The notes below the pieces were generated by a model. That model was not told where the DNA came from. It worked only from the letters and a program-made list of their open reading frames with translations, and did not search any database. This document shows, piece by piece, positions 11,285 to 22,738 of a DNA stretch of 64,000 nucleotides. The stretch's first letter is position 1; the number at the start of each line of letters is the position of its first letter. The position numbers were made by a program, and so were the translations under genes. The DNA comes from Ceratodon purpureus (taxonomy: Eukaryota > Streptophyta > Bryopsida > Pseudoditrichales > Ditrichaceae), in assembly GCA_014871385.1 (NCBI GenBank), contig CM026426.1:16244183-16308182 (forward strand). Reading direction: 5' to 3'.

Positions 11285-12617
11285 TTTATTAGACTCATAT
11301 TTTTTGGAAGTCACATAAATTTCGTGAGAGTCAATTTAATTTATGGTGTCTTGAAGTAAATGACAAGCAACACCAGATGCCCCCATTTGGCATTTACACA
11401 CCGTTCAAATGTGTTTTACTTTTTTTTGAAGTCACATAAATCTGGTGAGGGTCAATTTGATTTATGGTGTCTTGAAGTAAATGACAAGCAACACCAAATG
11501 CCCCCATTTGGCATTCAAACACCATTCAATTGTTTTTTTTTTTTGTTGGAATCACATAAATCTTGTGAGGGTCAATTTAATTTATGGTGTCTTGAAGTAA
11601 ATGACAAGCAACACCAAAGGCCCCCATTTGGCATTTACACACCTTTGAAATGTGTTTTACTTTTTTTTGAAGTCACATAAATCTGGTGAGGGTCAATTTG
11701 ATTTATGGTGACTTGAAGTATATGACAAGCAACACCAAATGCCCCCATTTGGCATTCACACACCATTCAAATGTTTTTTTTTTTTGTTGGAATCACATAA
11801 ATCTTGTGAGGGTCAATTTAATTTATGGTGTCTTGAAGTAAATGACAAGCAACACCAAAGGCCCCCATTTGGCATTTACACACCTTTCAAATGTGTTTTA
11901 CTTTTTTTTGAAGTCACATAAATCTGGTGAGGGTCAATTTGATTTATGGTGACTTGAAGTATATGACAAGCAACACCAAATGCCCCCATTTGGCATTCAC
12001 ACACCATTCAAATGTTTTTTTTTTTTGTTGGAATCACATAAATCTTGTGAGGGTCAATTTAATTTATGGTGTCTTGAAGTAAATGACAAGCAACACCAAA
12101 GGCCCCCATTTGGCATTTACACACCTTTGAAATGTGTTTTACTTTTTTTTGAAGTCACATAAATCTGGTGAGGGTCAATTTGATTTATGGTGACTTGAAG
12201 TATATGACAAGCAACACCAAATGCCCCCATTTGGCATTCACACACCATTCAAATGTTTTTTTTTTTTGTTGGAATCACATAAATCTTGTGAGGGTCAATT
12301 TAATTTATGGTGTCTTGAAGTAAATGACAAGCAACACCAAAGGCCCCCATTTGGCATTTACACACCTTTGAAATGTGTTTTACTTTTTTTTGAAGTCACA
12401 TAAATCTGGTGAGGGTCAATTTGATTTATGGTGACTTGAAGTATATGACAAGCAACACCAAATGCCCCCATTTGGCATTCACACACCATTCAAATGTTTT
12501 TTTTTTTTTTTTTGGAATCACATAAATCTCGTGAGGGTCAATTTAATTTATGGTGTCTTGAAGTAAATGACAAGCAACACCAAATGCCCCCATTTGGAAT
12601 GAACACACCATTCTAAT

Positions 12618-12655
<38 letters not shown>

Positions 12656-12700
12656 AAGTCATATAAATCTCATGAGGGTCAATTTAATTTATGGTGTCTT
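11285..12700. repeat. Satellite: ~120-bp monomer, 241-bp higher-order period
   Basis: Twelve or so monomers each contain GGTGTCTTGAAGTAAATGAC, AAGCAACACC, the hairpin CCAAATGCCCCCATTTGG, a T-run and AAGTCACATAAATCT with GAGGGTCAATTT. Two alternating monomer types (CATTTACACACCTT with TTTTACTTTTTTTT, versus CATTCACACACCATT with a longer T-run) give exact 241-bp spacing at 11739, 11980 and 12221. Central units are nearly identical, so the array is recently homogenised; edge units diverge and the T-run reaches 36 at 12619-12654. The 60-aa ORFs repeated here are by-products of the period. Confidence 0.95.
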
Positions 12701-14180
12701 GAATTTAACGTGTTACATAGTTTTTTGGTAAGAGATGTATTTATACGGCAGTATCAAATCAAAAACACCTTTGATGTATTATTAGAATGAGGGTAGTACA
12801 TCGCATTGTTACTTCTTTATATTCGTTCATGTGACCTTTCACGTTATGAAAATGAGTCATACGTAATGAAAGTTTGCTGCAACTTTTCAAACTTAGCCGT
12901 GACTCTTCAAAACGTGAATTTTTAATCATGCCTCTTTGTAATTTTCTAGGGATTTTATGTACTCCCATTTAAAATATGGTGCATCTCAAAGTAAAAATTG
13001 ATCTCAATCCGAATTATGATGTGAATTGTTTATGTATTTAAGTCACACATGTAAGTAATTTCTTTAAAAAGCGTCGAAGTAACGTTGTATAAAAATGCTA
13101 AATATTAAGTAAGGTATTTTTATATCACCTAACCTTTGTTATCAATGATTTTAATTTATAACGGGAATTTTTCTGATCACCGTGGGATTATAATTTATAA
13201 CGGGAAATTTTAAAAAGATAATATAAGGGTAAAATGAATGACTTAACAGTTTGCGTGAAACTAATTTCAAAGAAAAATGACTTCCACCATTTTCTTTTTA
13301 AAAATAATGATTTCATAATGAATCTTGTTGAATCTACTATGAGTCTGAATTTATCAATTATGAAAACGTAAATTTATTTATAACTCACAATATATCAATA
13401 GTGGTTGCCACTTTATTAGGTATTCAAATGAAAATTATATAAAAATAATAAATTAATGGTGGTTTTTTGAGAATGGTAAGGTTATAATCCATGCGCGGTA
13501 CCATGTGGATGACGGTAGGACAACGTATAAGGGGAACTCCATATTAGTTCTTTGAGCTCCAGGTTTATTTATCTGGGAGTATCTATTATTGCATCTTCTA
13601 TGTGACATAAATCTCTTGAGGATCTATCTAATTCATGAAATCTCGAAAGGCGTACTCCATGTTAATTGTTTTTAGTTTCATTTTTCTTTTATATTTCATT
13701 CCCGTCTCTTTTAACATGCCATTCTCTTTTCCACCATATTGCATTCCCTTCTCTTTAATTTTTCATTCGCTTCTCTTTTATCTATCATTCCCTTATCTTT
13801 TATTTTCAAATGTGCGTTTTCTTTTATGCCCGTGATATTATTATTTCCTATTCTGATTTTTGTTTTAATTCTTATTCAATGTAATTCCCTTCTCTTTTAT
13901 ATTTCATTCGGTTCTCTTTTATATTTGATTTCTTATTTTTTATTTTTAGTTTTTTTAATTTTTAATTCTCATTTACTTTTACAAGTATCCCACTAAACTC
14001 TTTTGATTCACTTCATTCTATTTTATATATTTTTTTCCGTTATTTTGAATATCTAATTTAATTTTCTATTTTCTTTGTTCATTTCCCATCATTCATTAAT
14101 TTCCAATTAATATCAAGGGGTCACTTCAATTGACTGCATGCACTCATGAGGGAGTAATTGGTGCCCCTTAATGTACGTTG
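12700..14180. other. AT-rich interval with pyrimidine-rich low-complexity block
   Basis: No coding potential seen. From about 13660 to 14060 the plus strand is dominated by imperfect TTCATTCCCTTCTCTTTTAT-like units, a pyrimidine-rich minisatellite. The rest is AT-rich without recognised motifs. Confidence 0.6.
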
Positions 14181-14379
14181 TTTTCCTCCAAGAACGTGCT
14201 AACCCGTTTTCTTTTTTATTATGGTACTAAGATTCTACAGTATAGTGCAAAGACGGCTCCCCATCATCATCGTGAGGGTCGCTCGATTGCTCCTTCGCTG
14301 TACCTTGCTTTTGCGGCACCTTGCTGTAGGTCGCTCCTCTCCCGCGTCACTCCGCTTGCGGTAGCTTCCGTATCGAGAG

Positions 14380-14670
14380 GCTTAGGTCGTCGTGGGAATT
14401 CGCAAGCTTCTGTGTCGAGTTGCGAGGGAGGTTTAGGGCGATTGAGAGGTGTTTGGCAGGTTTAGGGCGAGTAATTCGTGTTCGGGAGGTTTAGGGCGAT
14501 TGAGAGGTGTTTGGGAGGCGAGTGAGAGGTGTTTGGGAGGTGCACTGAGCCGAGATCGAGGCAGAGCTTTTGGATCGGGAGGCGGACAAGGAAATCGGAT
14601 CGTCGGAGCAGGATTTGAGCAAGAAGACGAAGCAGCGGACGAGGGGTTTTCCACCTGCGAGTGCATTCAC
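14380..14670 (+). promoter_or_regulatory. Telobox cluster and likely 5' leader of the first ParB-methyltransferase gene
   Basis: Three TTTAGGG telobox motifs (14432, 14461, 14490) lie in short GC-rich repeats (AGGTTTAGGGCGATTGAGAG, GGTGTTTGGGAGG). They are followed by a donor (TTCACAG|GTACTTC near 14671) and an acceptor shortly before the ATG at 14942 (GTGCAG near 14926). Teloboxes are typical of plant promoters and leaders, so this is probably the promoter/5' UTR with a leader intron. No TATA box was identified. Confidence 0.45.
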
Positions 14671-15298
14671 AGGTACTTCTTGCGTACATTCTTAGGTCAA
14701 TCGGGTCTGTCTCCCGATGCTGTCTCCTCTTTTGTGTTTGCAGTTGCCAATCTCTCGCATAATTGCTCGAGTCTTATGCGTTGGTATGGTTACTTGCATT
14801 GTCGGAACGAGTAGAGGGAGCTGAACTTAAAATTCGTCACAGTGTTTTCTCTTCTAAAGTGTTCTTTTATTTCTCATTCTCATTTTTTGTTTGCAATTTC
14901 CTGTGCATCGTGCCATCGCCGTGCAGAGTTTGCAGGCAGCTATGGCAGGCAGTTCATCCAGAGGGCCAGAGACCGCAAGAATCTGGGAAGACCCGTAAGT
15001 TTTTTTCTTAATCTCAAATTCTATGCTTAGTGACATATTTCCTTTACCACATTTCGAAATGCAGTAGTCCCTGTCAGTCTTATAATCAAGTGCAACATTA
15101 AGAGAGGTACTGTGAGGAGCATTCAACAACCAAAAGCAGGCCATAAATTTGACTTACTCAGATGTCGTGAAGGCAAACTGCCCTGATTGAACATTCTCTG
15201 GGTATTGTAATTGGTTTCCGTAGTGCGACGTAACCTTGTAGTGTAACAAATTAGGACTATCCACATCCATAGAAACCCAATTCCTAATATTATTTCTA

Positions 15299-15880
15299 CA
15301 CAATACACTGTACGTGCAGTGTAAATTGCTTCAGTGATCCCTTGATGCATTCTTCAAATATCCTTCCTACATCGGGGATCTCTTGATGCGTCAGTATCCC
15401 CTTCCCATCCTGTGGGAACGGCAAGCCATCGGAGGATCTCTTGATGACTTTTTCACTTGAAAACCTACTCTTTAACTATTTATCCCGTAACTAGGGAATC
15501 TCACCCTGAACAATGCACTGTATGGACAGTGTTAATATGATCATGAGGGAAAAATTGATGCATTGTGCACATATCCTGGGTCCATTGGGGGATCCCTCGA
15601 TGCGTCGGTATCCCTTTCCCATCCTATTGTTACGGCAGACATCGGGGGCTCTCTTGATGACCCACTCACTTGCAACCATATTCATAAAACATAAACTAAT
15701 AACCAGGTAACCTCACCCTGGACAATACACTGTATGGACAGTGCTAATTGCAACCGGGATCCCTCGATAAATTGTGCACATATCCATGGTTCAATCGGGG
15801 TATCCCTCAATGCGTCGTTATTCCCTTCCCATCGTGTGGGTATGGCAGAACATCGGGGGATCTCTCGATGACCTCATTGC
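15299..15880. repeat. Three ~210-bp tandem units with paired palindromes, in intron 1 of ParB-methyltransferase copy 1
   Basis: Units start near 15299, 15508 and 15720. Each opens with AATACACTGTATGGACAGTG (a near-palindrome), then ATTGTGCACATATCC, a family-1 palindrome, GCGTCGGTATCCCTTCCC, a second family-1 palindrome and GATGACC. A further family-1 element lies at about 15980 just before the acceptor. All lie between the donor at 14995 and acceptor at 16069. Confidence 0.8.
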
Positions 15881-17399
15881 CCCTTTCGTCCCTCTGCTTT
15901 TTTTTATGGTCCTTCTAGATAGTTGTTGTCCTGTAAGTGCTGCGCATAGCCCCTCATGCGTGTGTATAAATCAAAGTCATCGAGAGATCCCCCGATGATC
16001 CGATTTGTATAACTGTTAATTGATTTGGAGCAAGAATTTGACCAACAGTGGTGTATGTCTGTTCTGCAGGGAACAACAAGTATTGGAACCACCAAGTGAC
16101 CACAGACCCGTAAAGCTGTACCCCTTTATCGATAGTTGGATCCATGGCTTCAATTTTGTTGGTGAATCAAATCCCTCACAATCTACCGCTGCGATAAGAA
16201 CGTCACCGCATGGGCCATGTCGTGGAAGGATACGGCAGGAGGCATGGCCGTCATTGTCCCCCATCTCACCTGTGAATCACGGATCCATTCCCCGATTGGA
16301 TTGAACGTTCTCGAATTGAAAGGCCTTGACGCGCAGACAGCTATCATGGTGATAGAGGAGAAGATTCCGAAGTGCGATCGGACTCTAACGTATGGACAAA
16401 TCCTCGACCTCTGCAAGCTCAACCTCATTCAGTGTGCATCCCTCACTGCCAAGGGGTTCATGTAACTGCCGGAGGATAAGGCGAAGTGGACTCCGGCACA
16501 TATTGAAAATCAGTGGAACCAAATCGACAAGGCGCGCAGTGAGGCTGCAGCTGATGCTCCTGGTCAATCGCAGGCTCCGACTGCGTCTATTCCTACCAAG
16601 ACGCGGGGCACAAAACGGAAATCATCCTTGGTCAATGACGGGGAAATTGCGGTGCCTGACAGAGGGAAGGACAAGAAGGGAAATGCTGATGACAAGCTTA
16701 TTCTTCAGCAGTGTGTGACAATGTCAGCTTCGGATATTGAGAAGCTGGACAAGACCAAGCAGACAGAGATGAAGAACTTGTATAGCGAGGCTTTTGAACC
16801 CCTGTACAAGTGGGGCCACGAGAGGCTGAAGGATGAGAAGGGAGCGCCAATAACTATGCATTTATCAAAGCTGCACAGGGCCCCTCCAGGTTCAATCGTC
16901 TATTGAGGACTTATTGCGGACAGGTTAAAAGCCTTGACGAACCAGGCGCGCATCGCTCCGAGGTACAGTGGAACAAATAGAGAAATCACTGTACTTCCAC
17001 TGAAGAAGGGACCGTATGGAGAGAAAGGTCTCGTAGAGTTTTTCAATAAACCTCCGGAAAAGAATCAGATAAAGAGCTCCACGAACTTCTACATCATTGG
17101 GGCCAGCATACGGTTGAGTGTTACCGAGATCTCGTCGAGAGTGGCGAAATTGATGGGGCTGACAAAGAGAAGGCGTCGAAGTTCTTAATCATCCCAGTGT
17201 AGGCAGCCAAGCCTGAGCACATCAAGCTCATGCTCCTCTCACGTGTCCTAAACCAGGATATGGCCGGCCTACAGAAGGAGCACACATTCATGATGCAGGT
17301 GCTCAATGCCTGAATCAAGTGGAAAGAGATGGACCGTCCGATGCCAGCTTTACAGGGACGACAACACCCTAAAGAATTCCTGGTAAGTCTGTATTCCCT

Positions 17400-17500
17400 C
17401 CCTCATCGAGAGATCCCCCGATGATCCGAGTTGTAGACATGTTTATGGCCTCTTAGAGTATTCTTCATACTTCCCATCATCGGGGGATCCCTGATGGCAA
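17400..17500. repeat. Family-1 palindrome pair in an intron of ParB-methyltransferase copy 1
   Basis: CATCGAGAGATCCCCCGATG (about 17404) and CATCGGGGGATCCCTGATGG (about 17479) lie in the intron that begins at 17383. Confidence 0.7.
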
Positions 17501-18767
17501 CTTCCTTATCAGAGAGCGCTACTAACCCCTCCTCCGACGTGTGGTCTGCACGAATTTGTTCCACCTCTCGCATCGATCTTCACAAACGTGAAGGAATCAG
17601 AGCTAAGGGACTGCAAGATACCTCTACTGTTTATTGAAGACGACACGGCCGTTGACCGATGGGTGGAGATTGAGAAACAGTATATCAAGGGGAAGCTGCC
17701 AGTTGCGCAAGGGAATGTGCAGACGAACTATGACCTCAAGCGTAAGCCTTTTGTCCAGAATGACTTAAAACCGCTATACGGCCTGCGCTCAGAGGATATC
17801 CACTACCTTGCTGACCTTGTGGAGAGAAAAGAAATCTCTGTGAAGGGATCGAAGGCCACCAAAGGTGATAAAATGGCAAGATTACCGTCCCTTCAAACAG
17901 CAGGGATTACGGAACAACTGGTCAGGCTGATGAAGAACGAGTTGATGAGCACCTATTGTGGTTGGGAGCTTCCAAGCCGTAAGAGCTCATACGTAATGTA
18001 TCCTGCACATGAATGGGACGAGTTTGCCGATTCGAAGTCCATCACTCGCGCAGAGCTGGAGAGCTGGCTCGATAAGGCGTATGCATCGGCTGCGGGGAAG
18101 AAGTGGTTGGACGAACGAAACAGGAACCTCAACAAGACATCTGATCCTGCGGACGTGCCTGACTTTGTTAAGGTGATGTGGGACGCACACAACATGGTAC
18201 AAGAGGAAGCAAGTGTGGCATCGTACATCCAGAAGGGGTTCGCAACAAAGTACAAGTGCATGGTTACGGAGAGGATTAGGCCCGACATTTTTGGCCTTCT
18301 CGGTGTGAAGAAGTGTATCATTGGAGAGGAGGGGGAAAAATACACATATTCATGTACTTCCTGTTTGATGCGATCGGTGACATGCCAGTGAAAGCTCAGG
18401 TGCTGGGCGAGAATAGGCTGAATTGTATATTCGATCCTCTAGAAGGCCATGAACAAAACAATTCGCAGGTCTTTACACGCTTAGAGGCAGTTCTCTTCAC
18501 AGATGCGGCGGGATTCCATGCCACATTACGCACACTGAAACGCGCACGAGGAAAACGAAGAGGAAGTTGTGGAACTGGCATGTGATCCACTACGTCCCTT
18601 CCCGCGAGGACGGATTTCTTGAGCCAGAGGTGGATTCTTCGTACGTTGTGTACATGATTTTCTGCTTCGCTTATTCGGCAACGCAGTCGACGAAGGAATG
18701 CTTCGGGGATTTCTTTGAGGGGAAGAGGCTATTTGACGCCATGTACGTGTGTTACACTGGGATCTAG

Positions 18768-19424
18768 GATGGACGTGGGAGCTTGGAGAACGGGGTAGGT
18801 TAGGGAAGTCAGTGTCCCAGTAGGGCTGGGTAAGCGTGGTGAGAGAAGCAAGTGTTGAAGCAGTTACTGACTTGTGTGAACAATGAGCCAAAGGGTATAG
18901 TCCGGAGGAGGTGCCAAGGAGTGCCTTGTAACCCCGAGCCCATATAGGAGAGGCCAGGCTAAAAGAAGGATGTATGAAGTAAGGAGGGTAAACACAAGCA
19001 ACACTACTGTAAACAGCCAGGGAAGAATCCAAGAGTACGAGGAGGGTTTAGAAGACAACCATAGTTAGGTAGGGTTGAGACTCAAGCATGACTCATAAAA
19101 CCATCACAGAATATTAGAAAGGAGTCCCTTTACTTAGCAGTAGATAGAGTGTCGTAACAGCCCTCATGGGATACCATGGAACCCAAGGCCGAGGCCAAGA
19201 GTGTACAAAACCAGAGTCTACGCTCTAAGAATGGTTCAAGACTCATACAAACTACAGAGTGTCTTTTCACTATGATTCTATGGCTTTATACTATTGGTAT
19301 TTCCTAGGTGCCTCGGTAGTAACTGCTAGTGTCACCGCTAGGACTGAAGTCCCCTATCCTCTAAGTTTCCTTGGCAGCTTCCAAGTCTTCCTTGTCTCCT
19401 GAATCCTCTGACCTTCCTTGGCAG
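18768..19424. other. Probable decayed intron or intergenic interval
   Basis: No convincing coding frame on either strand. It lies between two placed coding blocks of ParB-methyltransferase copy 1 and ends in a good acceptor (CTTGGCAG at 19424), so it most likely holds an intron and perhaps a lost exon. Confidence 0.35.
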
Positions 19425-19852
19425 GTAACAACGTGGCCAAGGACATTACGGAAACCATCCAGCAATGGAAACGACCTGGTCAACCAACAATAAAGCTGGC
19501 GGCTGGCCGCGCTTTCTACTCTCTTTGAGCAGCACATCAAAGATAACATGGTACTTGTAAATGTCAACGGCGGGGCTCACTTCACCTACCTTGGACTTGT
19601 AAGTACTCTGTCTGCACCCTTCGAATGCTGAAGCCATATTGTAAATTTCTCTAATTGACTCGAACGCTTCCACTTTATTCACATTTGTGCGAATAGGCTG
19701 TTGTTCAAGAGGCTTATTTTGCAGATGTCATCCATTTATAATACTCGCGAGATATGCATGTGTTCACTCACGTATAGAGAATCTATGTCAGGGGTCCTTT
19801 TTTGTTCTGAGCCTCAGTGTTTCCTGATATGTCTTCAAGGATGCAAGATTTA

Positions 19853-19930
19853 TCGGGGGATCCCTCAATGGACGGTTAACGTCTGGAATGACGGTATAGG
19901 GGTTGTCAAATCATCGAGGGATCCCTCGAT
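19853..19930. repeat. Family-1 palindrome pair, one perfect
   Basis: TATCGGGGGATCCCTCAATG near 19853 and, at 19913-19930, ATCGAGGGATCCCTCGAT, an exact 18-bp palindrome. Both lie in the intron between the exons ending at 19598 and starting at 20058. Confidence 0.8.
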
Positions 19931-21724
19931 AAATCTTGCACCTTGCACCACATTTCTCGACACTTCTGAACCCTTACGCAATGAAAGTGAACTTGACATT
20001 TGGTTAGAGTGTGCTGTTCGCATTTCATACATGTTCTTAACGCCTTCATGTCTACAGGAAAACGAAGCCATGGTCCTGAAAGTTGTCTTCTTTGACGATG
20101 AGAAGGAACACGCTCAGAAGACGTTGAAGCAGATATGGGACATACTGTACAAGGATACATTTGACCCTGATGTCTTGGTAATCAATGATGATGGTGATGA
20201 TGATGATGAAGCCACCGCTGGAGAGGCTGATGATGAAGATGGCCGCGGACAGACTCCGCCTAATGTTTCCGAATCCAACTCTCAGGACGAGGAGACGGCT
20301 TGCACCTCGGTAGGTTCTGAACCGTAGGCAGGCCCTCGCACCTCTTTTTTATTTGCTTAGCACTGCACCTCGGTTAACTTCCAAGGCATTGTAGCATTCA
20401 TGTACCATATACTCGAACCCAATTTCTACTCCACTGCAACTTTTCTTACCGCTAATGATGTCCTGCGCTCATATTGCAGGGACTGCTGAACTCCGCGCGT
20501 GTCTACGGTGGTGCTGCGTCGAGGGATCACACCATTGACGATTCTCACGTGGGGGAGTCCTTGACGCCACGAAGCGATCTTGCTGCCATGTTGGGCAACA
20601 CAAAGGACGTAGCTCAGTCGTTGCTGGAGATGAGGACATCACCGTTGGATCACCAGACTCAGACAATGTATCCTGAAGGTGGCGCAGGAGACGTGGGAGA
20701 GGGTGCTGAGGGGCTGGAGGACTTGGACTTTAATGTCGTGCACGTCTCTACGGTTTCGCAAAATATTGATTTGGCACAAGCAGAAGAGGAGGACGCGGGA
20801 GTTGACAGGGATTGGGAGGGGACGAACAGGGATGATGCGGACCCGGAAGAGACTCCTCCTCTTCAAGAGCAGGAGACTGAGGGAGGAGTAGCTGATACTC
20901 AGCATGCACCAAGCATCCCAACATCGGGAGATATGCCAATGATAGAAGGTACTGCACCTGATCCAAGCCATCACCCCCCCGTAACTGAGGAGTGCACTCC
21001 TCACAGTTTGCAGTCCTTCGCTCCTCCTGTGATCCCATCCAGCCCCGCGCCGCCGAATACATTTCCCGAGGAGACCCATCAGTCTCCCCCTCTGGCACCT
21101 GACATGAACGAAGATGTTGTTGACGACACTCTGAAGGATTTAGACGCGTTCAGCCCGGAGAAGAAGACATGCGACGCAGAAGCCCTAGTGTGCGACGATG
21201 TGAAGGCATGTGACAATGTCAAAGACAAAGACGCGGAAGAGGATGAGAAAGACCTGGATTTATATGAAGGGCTTCCAGACAAGGCCCTGACGGAGGTATC
21301 TACTGAGCAAGATCTAGTCGTGGTGGAGAAATCTAAGGACGTGAATGTTGCTCACTTGTGCTGTAGAAGGGGTTGAAGCATTTGCAACAATCCCTTCCGC
21401 CGGCCCTTCCGTTGGGAACAATATCGGCCCCCCCAGCCACACGAGGCGAGGATAAGACTGGGCCTAGCACCGGAACGGGAGTGAAGGGGAAGGGAAAAGG
21501 CACCGGCGCTGAGAGAGAGGCTAAGGGAAAAAGCACTCTAGCAGGAATTCGTGCTAGTCTGGACGAACAGGTAAGGCAGCACATATCCCAGCGAGGGAAT
21601 TACACGCCACCCTCTCGCAGCGCTAAATATATTGAAGCAGTTAGACAGGCTCACGAGTTCGTTTACAAGGACTATAATGATACAATCCCATTTACTAATA
21701 ACTTTGAAATAAAACCTTTACCAG

Positions 21725-22738
21725 ATGCCGACGTCTAAGACGGTGGGCATTTCATCGGAAGTCCAAGATCCGAATTTGGACAACAATGCAAAAGGTATCT
21801 AGTCGGACTCTAATTGTAGGACTGATAGTTTTCATGTCCTCAGATTGGACATGTGTAGATCGTGTAGTGTCTCCCGTAGATGCTTGAGGAATATAGTGAA
21901 CATCTGTATCGTGGGATCTCCCGATGCTGAATTCTGATGAGACATATTTTCAGTGGACATCTATATCGAGGGATCTCCCGATGCTCAATGTTGATCTGAC
22001 CTGTCTACAGTGGACATCTGTATCGAGGGATCTCCCGATGCTGAATTCTGACGAGACCTATTTTTGTTGCATTTTCCAGGGCCCCCTCTCCCATCCTTCG
22101 TTCCTGCAAAGGTGATCGGAAAGGTACCTGGTCGAAGGTATTTGGTTGTACTAGACTTAAACGGGGTTCTCGTTCACCGTGGGAATTTTGTGAAGGGAAA
22201 AAAGCGCCCTCTAAAGATCAGACCTGGCTGCCAGGAATTCCTGAACTGGCTTTCTTGTCATGCAATGGTAGCCTTTTGGACCAGCATCGCGGCTAAGAAT
22301 GTACCTCAAACTCTTCATGTTGTTCTTCAGGGCACCTCCTTCAAGCTGCCAAATGTGCAGGTTCTTAGCTAGAACAATTGCATACGTTCGTCATACGTGG
22401 AGTCGTCAAAACCAGACAAGCTGTTCTATCTAAAGGATCTCCGTGTCTTTGCTAAGTTGCTGGTATTGGAGTCCGTTGAGGAAGTCCTACTAATGGATGA
22501 TAGTCCACAGAAGAACCTTCTCAACGATCCTCATAACGCTGTCCACCCCCCAACCTGGTCTGGGGATGATAGGGATAGGTTTATTACCATGACGCTGCAA
22601 CCGTGGCTGGAGGGTCTATTCAGATCAGACGAAGTTGTCACAGAGTATGTGAAACGGGCCCCGCTTCCGTTTGGTCAGTTACCCATGGACCGGTCGTCGG
22701 ACTTGGCAGTGAAGATATTGTGGGGCGTTGTAGTTTAG
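21725..22738 (+). pseudogene. FCP1/NIF-type HAD phosphatase-like gene with one nonsense codon
   Basis: Exon 1 (21725-21794, MPTSKTVGISSEVQD) overlaps the final codons of the preceding gene in another frame. A 285-bp intron (21795-22079) joins in phase to exon 2 (22080-22738). The protein shows YLVVLDLNGVLVHR (HAD motif I as used in plant FCP1/NIF-like proteins, with Asn at the second acidic position), MVAFWTSIAAKN (motif II region), LFYLKDLR, VLLMDDSPQKNLLN (motif IV) and HPPTWSGDD with LQPWLEGLF. Members of this family act as protein phosphatases, but the Asn variant may be weak or inactive. A TAG at 22370-22372 (LS*NNC) stands where relatives have a conserved Gln before Cys, so it looks like a CAG to TAG change. 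Otherwise the frame is intact. It is sandwiched between the two ParB-methyltransferase relics on the same strand. Confidence 0.7.
21895..22060. repeat. Three ~57-bp tandem units with family-1 palindromes, in the FCP1-like intron
   Basis: Each unit reads GTGGACATCTRTATCG, then AGGGATCTCCCGATGCT, then AATTCTGAYGAGACCTA-like sequence, at about 21895, 21950 and 22008. All are inside the intron 21795-22079. This is the rightmost cluster of family-1 elements seen. Confidence 0.8.

Larger units (their letters stand above)
14942..21738 (+). pseudogene. ParB-like plus beta-class amino-methyltransferase fusion, copy 1, disrupted
   Basis: Exons I can place: 14942-14994 (MAGSSSRGPETARIWEDP), 16070-17382, about 17551-18767, 19425-19598, 20058-20309 and 20480-21738, most with GT..AG borders in phase. 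Exon 2 encodes a ParB-like core (FYIIGGQHTVECYRDLVESG then KFLIIPV), where ParB proteins have a DG(H/Q)HR turn. Exon 3 contains LNCIFDPLEG, resembling the DPPY catalytic motif IV of beta-class N4/N6 methyltransferases. The fourth placed exon has NMVLVNVNGGAHF, resembling the SAM-binding motif I, after motif IV as in the beta class. A long acidic/Pro-rich tail follows. Nonsense codons: TAA 16463, TGA 16904, TAG 17200, TGA 17311. Frameshifts lie near 16172, 17115, 18330, 18570, 19530 and 21372. It is therefore a relic. Domain calls rest on motif order only. Confidence 0.5.

Noticed and set aside
11360-12403. Repeated ~60-aa ORFs with the PPFGI motif
   Set aside because: Exact 241-bp spacing shows that they are translations of satellite monomers, including the T-run as poly-Phe.
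20639-21098. Minus-strand ORFs of 116-146 codons
   Set aside because: Antisense to the acidic/Pro-rich exon of ParB-methyltransferase copy 1, where low stop density is expected.
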